Shown one piece after another: positions 62,638-64,000 of a DNA stretch of 64,000 bases (position 1 is the stretch's first letter; the number at the start of each line of letters is the position of its first letter). The notes under the pieces are model-generated. The model was not told the origin of the DNA, did no database searches, and saw only the letters and a list, made by a program, of their open reading frames with translations. Position numbers and translations under genes: made by a program. The DNA is from Carallia brachiata (Eukaryota > Streptophyta > Magnoliopsida > Malpighiales > Rhizophoraceae). The stretch spans positions 908,150 through 972,149 of the forward strand of contig JADCRB010000007.1 in assembly GCA_021464245.1 (NCBI GenBank). The letters are read 5' to 3'.

Positions 62638-64000
62638 CTAATCATCTCCACTCTCCCGGTGATCTTCAAACAAGTCCTCAGCCGGATCGTACACGATCAT
62701 GTCAGGAAAAAGATCCAAGAAATCGTCTTTAACCTTCTCTCTTAGTTCCGGGTATGGAAGCAACCCTTTCAAAATCACTCGGAAAGGCAAAGACAATGGT
62801 GGATCAGGAGATTGCCTCATTTCCTTGTAAATCTCCATTGCTTCTGAAGGCAATCCGTTATCTAAGAATGCCCTCATGATGTCCCCAAAAGTATGTTGGT
62901 CAAACAAAACTTCCTCCCTCTTCAAATCTGTCCAAACCCGCTTTGCTTCCGCAATCTTTCTGTTTCTTGCAAGCATCATAAGCATGTCCCTATAAAAGAA
63001 CATGTCTGGTCGATACCATATTTCTTTACGCACGATATCATACAGCTGCAGGATACATAAATGTTCAATCTTTCTAATTATAGAGAACAGAAACATCAAA
63101 TAGCATATTTAAAACAAATCCAACAAAAGCCTGGAACAATTGACCAACAAGGTAGTAAATCAGAGTCTTAAAATGTATCTTCAATGTCGCCAGACACATC
63201 AAGGCTACATCAATTTAGGACAACAATACTCTATTAACAATTCAGTCAATAAAGCTGTACACAATTCCTCTTCTGTGCTCATTTTATTGCTGTGAAACCA
63301 TAATACCATACAAATCTCACTTTAATTGCCAACTAACAAGACAAACAGACTCTGCAAACTTTCTGCAGCGACAAAGCCAAAAGTTTTCATAAAGTCTGAT
63401 TATGAATTATCGTAGAAGAAAGAGATCCCTAATAAGCAAAAGGAGCAAGACCTGATTGGTGAAATAATATCTCTCTCCAAAAAAGTTTTTTTTTTTTTTT
63501 TTTACCGCAACACAAAGAAAATATTTTGCTGCGAATTCAAGGAAAGAACCACTGCCCATAAGCACAAAACCTTCTATCCAGTCTTTTCTTTCCTGAATTA
63601 TTGACTACTTTCTCACTAGAGACAGAAAGTTATATCCCCAGCCACATGTACACAGGCAGTTTTCTTAAAGAGACATTCCCAACACTCACATGTGACTTAA
63701 TAACATTAATGCAAACTGCCTTGAATCCAAAAGACCAAACCCAGTAAAGACAATATAAACAAAGGAACATACAAAATCTCCAATTAATAAAATATGAAGT
63801 TTGACATAAACAGCACAAACAATGACATTCCATTCCGTTAGCTAAAACTCAAAATTGGATTTTTGGTCTTCCCTTCGATTCCCACATTTTCCAATTCAAT
63901 ACAGGACCAGAGATAACAGTAGTGAAAAGGAAATTATCAAATAGAACAATGGAAACGGACCTTCATGCAAAGAAAGACCTGGTCTTGCCTCTGGAGCTCG
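62638..64000 (-). CDS. Short PPR protein, 3' part (cut by window end)
   Basis: The last exon, 63045-62638, codes for 135 aa. The exon before it, 64000-63961, gives ELQRQDQVFLCMK and continues past the window edge. Phases fit across the 915-bp intron. Visible are PPR-like helical pairs: LYDIVRKEIWYRPDMFFYRD, then MLARNRKIAEAKRVWTDLKR, then TFGDIMRAFLDNGLPSEAM. The tail is acidic (YDPAEDLFEDHRESGDD). The sequence resembles the small THA8-like/At1g62350-type PPR proteins of organelles, which help RNA splicing; the exact role here is unknown. The N-terminus and targeting signal lie outside the window. Confidence 0.82.

Overview
This is nuclear DNA of a flowering plant. The evidence is GT-AG introns, plastid-targeted proteins, plant-only families (LBD, UGT87, CDPK, CYP75A, PPR), a canonical MIR390 hairpin, and AT-rich intergenic DNA full of short retroposons and MITEs. 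Gene content and order suggest a eudicot, probably a woody rosid that kept a CYP75A gene. The species cannot be fixed from the sequence.

Left block (0.6-22.4 kb): an FLX-type coiled-coil gene (-), an LBD12-like LOB-domain gene (+), a UGT87A glycosyltransferase (+) with debris of a tandem copy, a mitoferrin gene (+), tRNA-Gly(GCC) (+) and plastid malonyl-CoA:ACP transacylase (-). From memory this order matches Arabidopsis At2g30120-At2g30200.

Middle (22.6-46.4 kb): mostly repeats, with two loci that matter. One is a MIR390 gene at 29.4 kb with its own TATA box. The other is a two-exon CYP75A (flavonoid 3',5'-hydroxylase type) gene at 38.9 kb. A 1.5-kb relic at 33.2-34.7 kb holds the duplicated CYP75A promoter and first codons, followed by the duplicated far 3' flank with the gene body missing. 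Retroposons with clear target-site duplications (TSDs) sit in each copy.

Right block (46.4-64 kb), all on the minus strand: a CPK17/34-like calcium-dependent protein kinase, a plastid PpiC/rhodanese protein (STR12-like), a CRT-like thiol transporter (CLT1-like) and the 3' part of a short PPR gene. The first three match the order At5g19360-19370-19380, so the window appears to join two ancestral blocks.

The genes do not form one pathway. They cover flowering and meristem regulation (FLX, LBD, miR390), phenolic metabolism (UGT87, CYP75A), plastid functions (MCAT, STR12, CLT1, perhaps the PPR), mitochondrial iron import and calcium signalling. Four genes (FLX, CYP75A, STR12, CLT1) are each broken only by small deletions, mostly in single-base runs. 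This looks more like uncorrected consensus error than gene death. Exon coordinates were worked out by hand from splice signals and reading phase.
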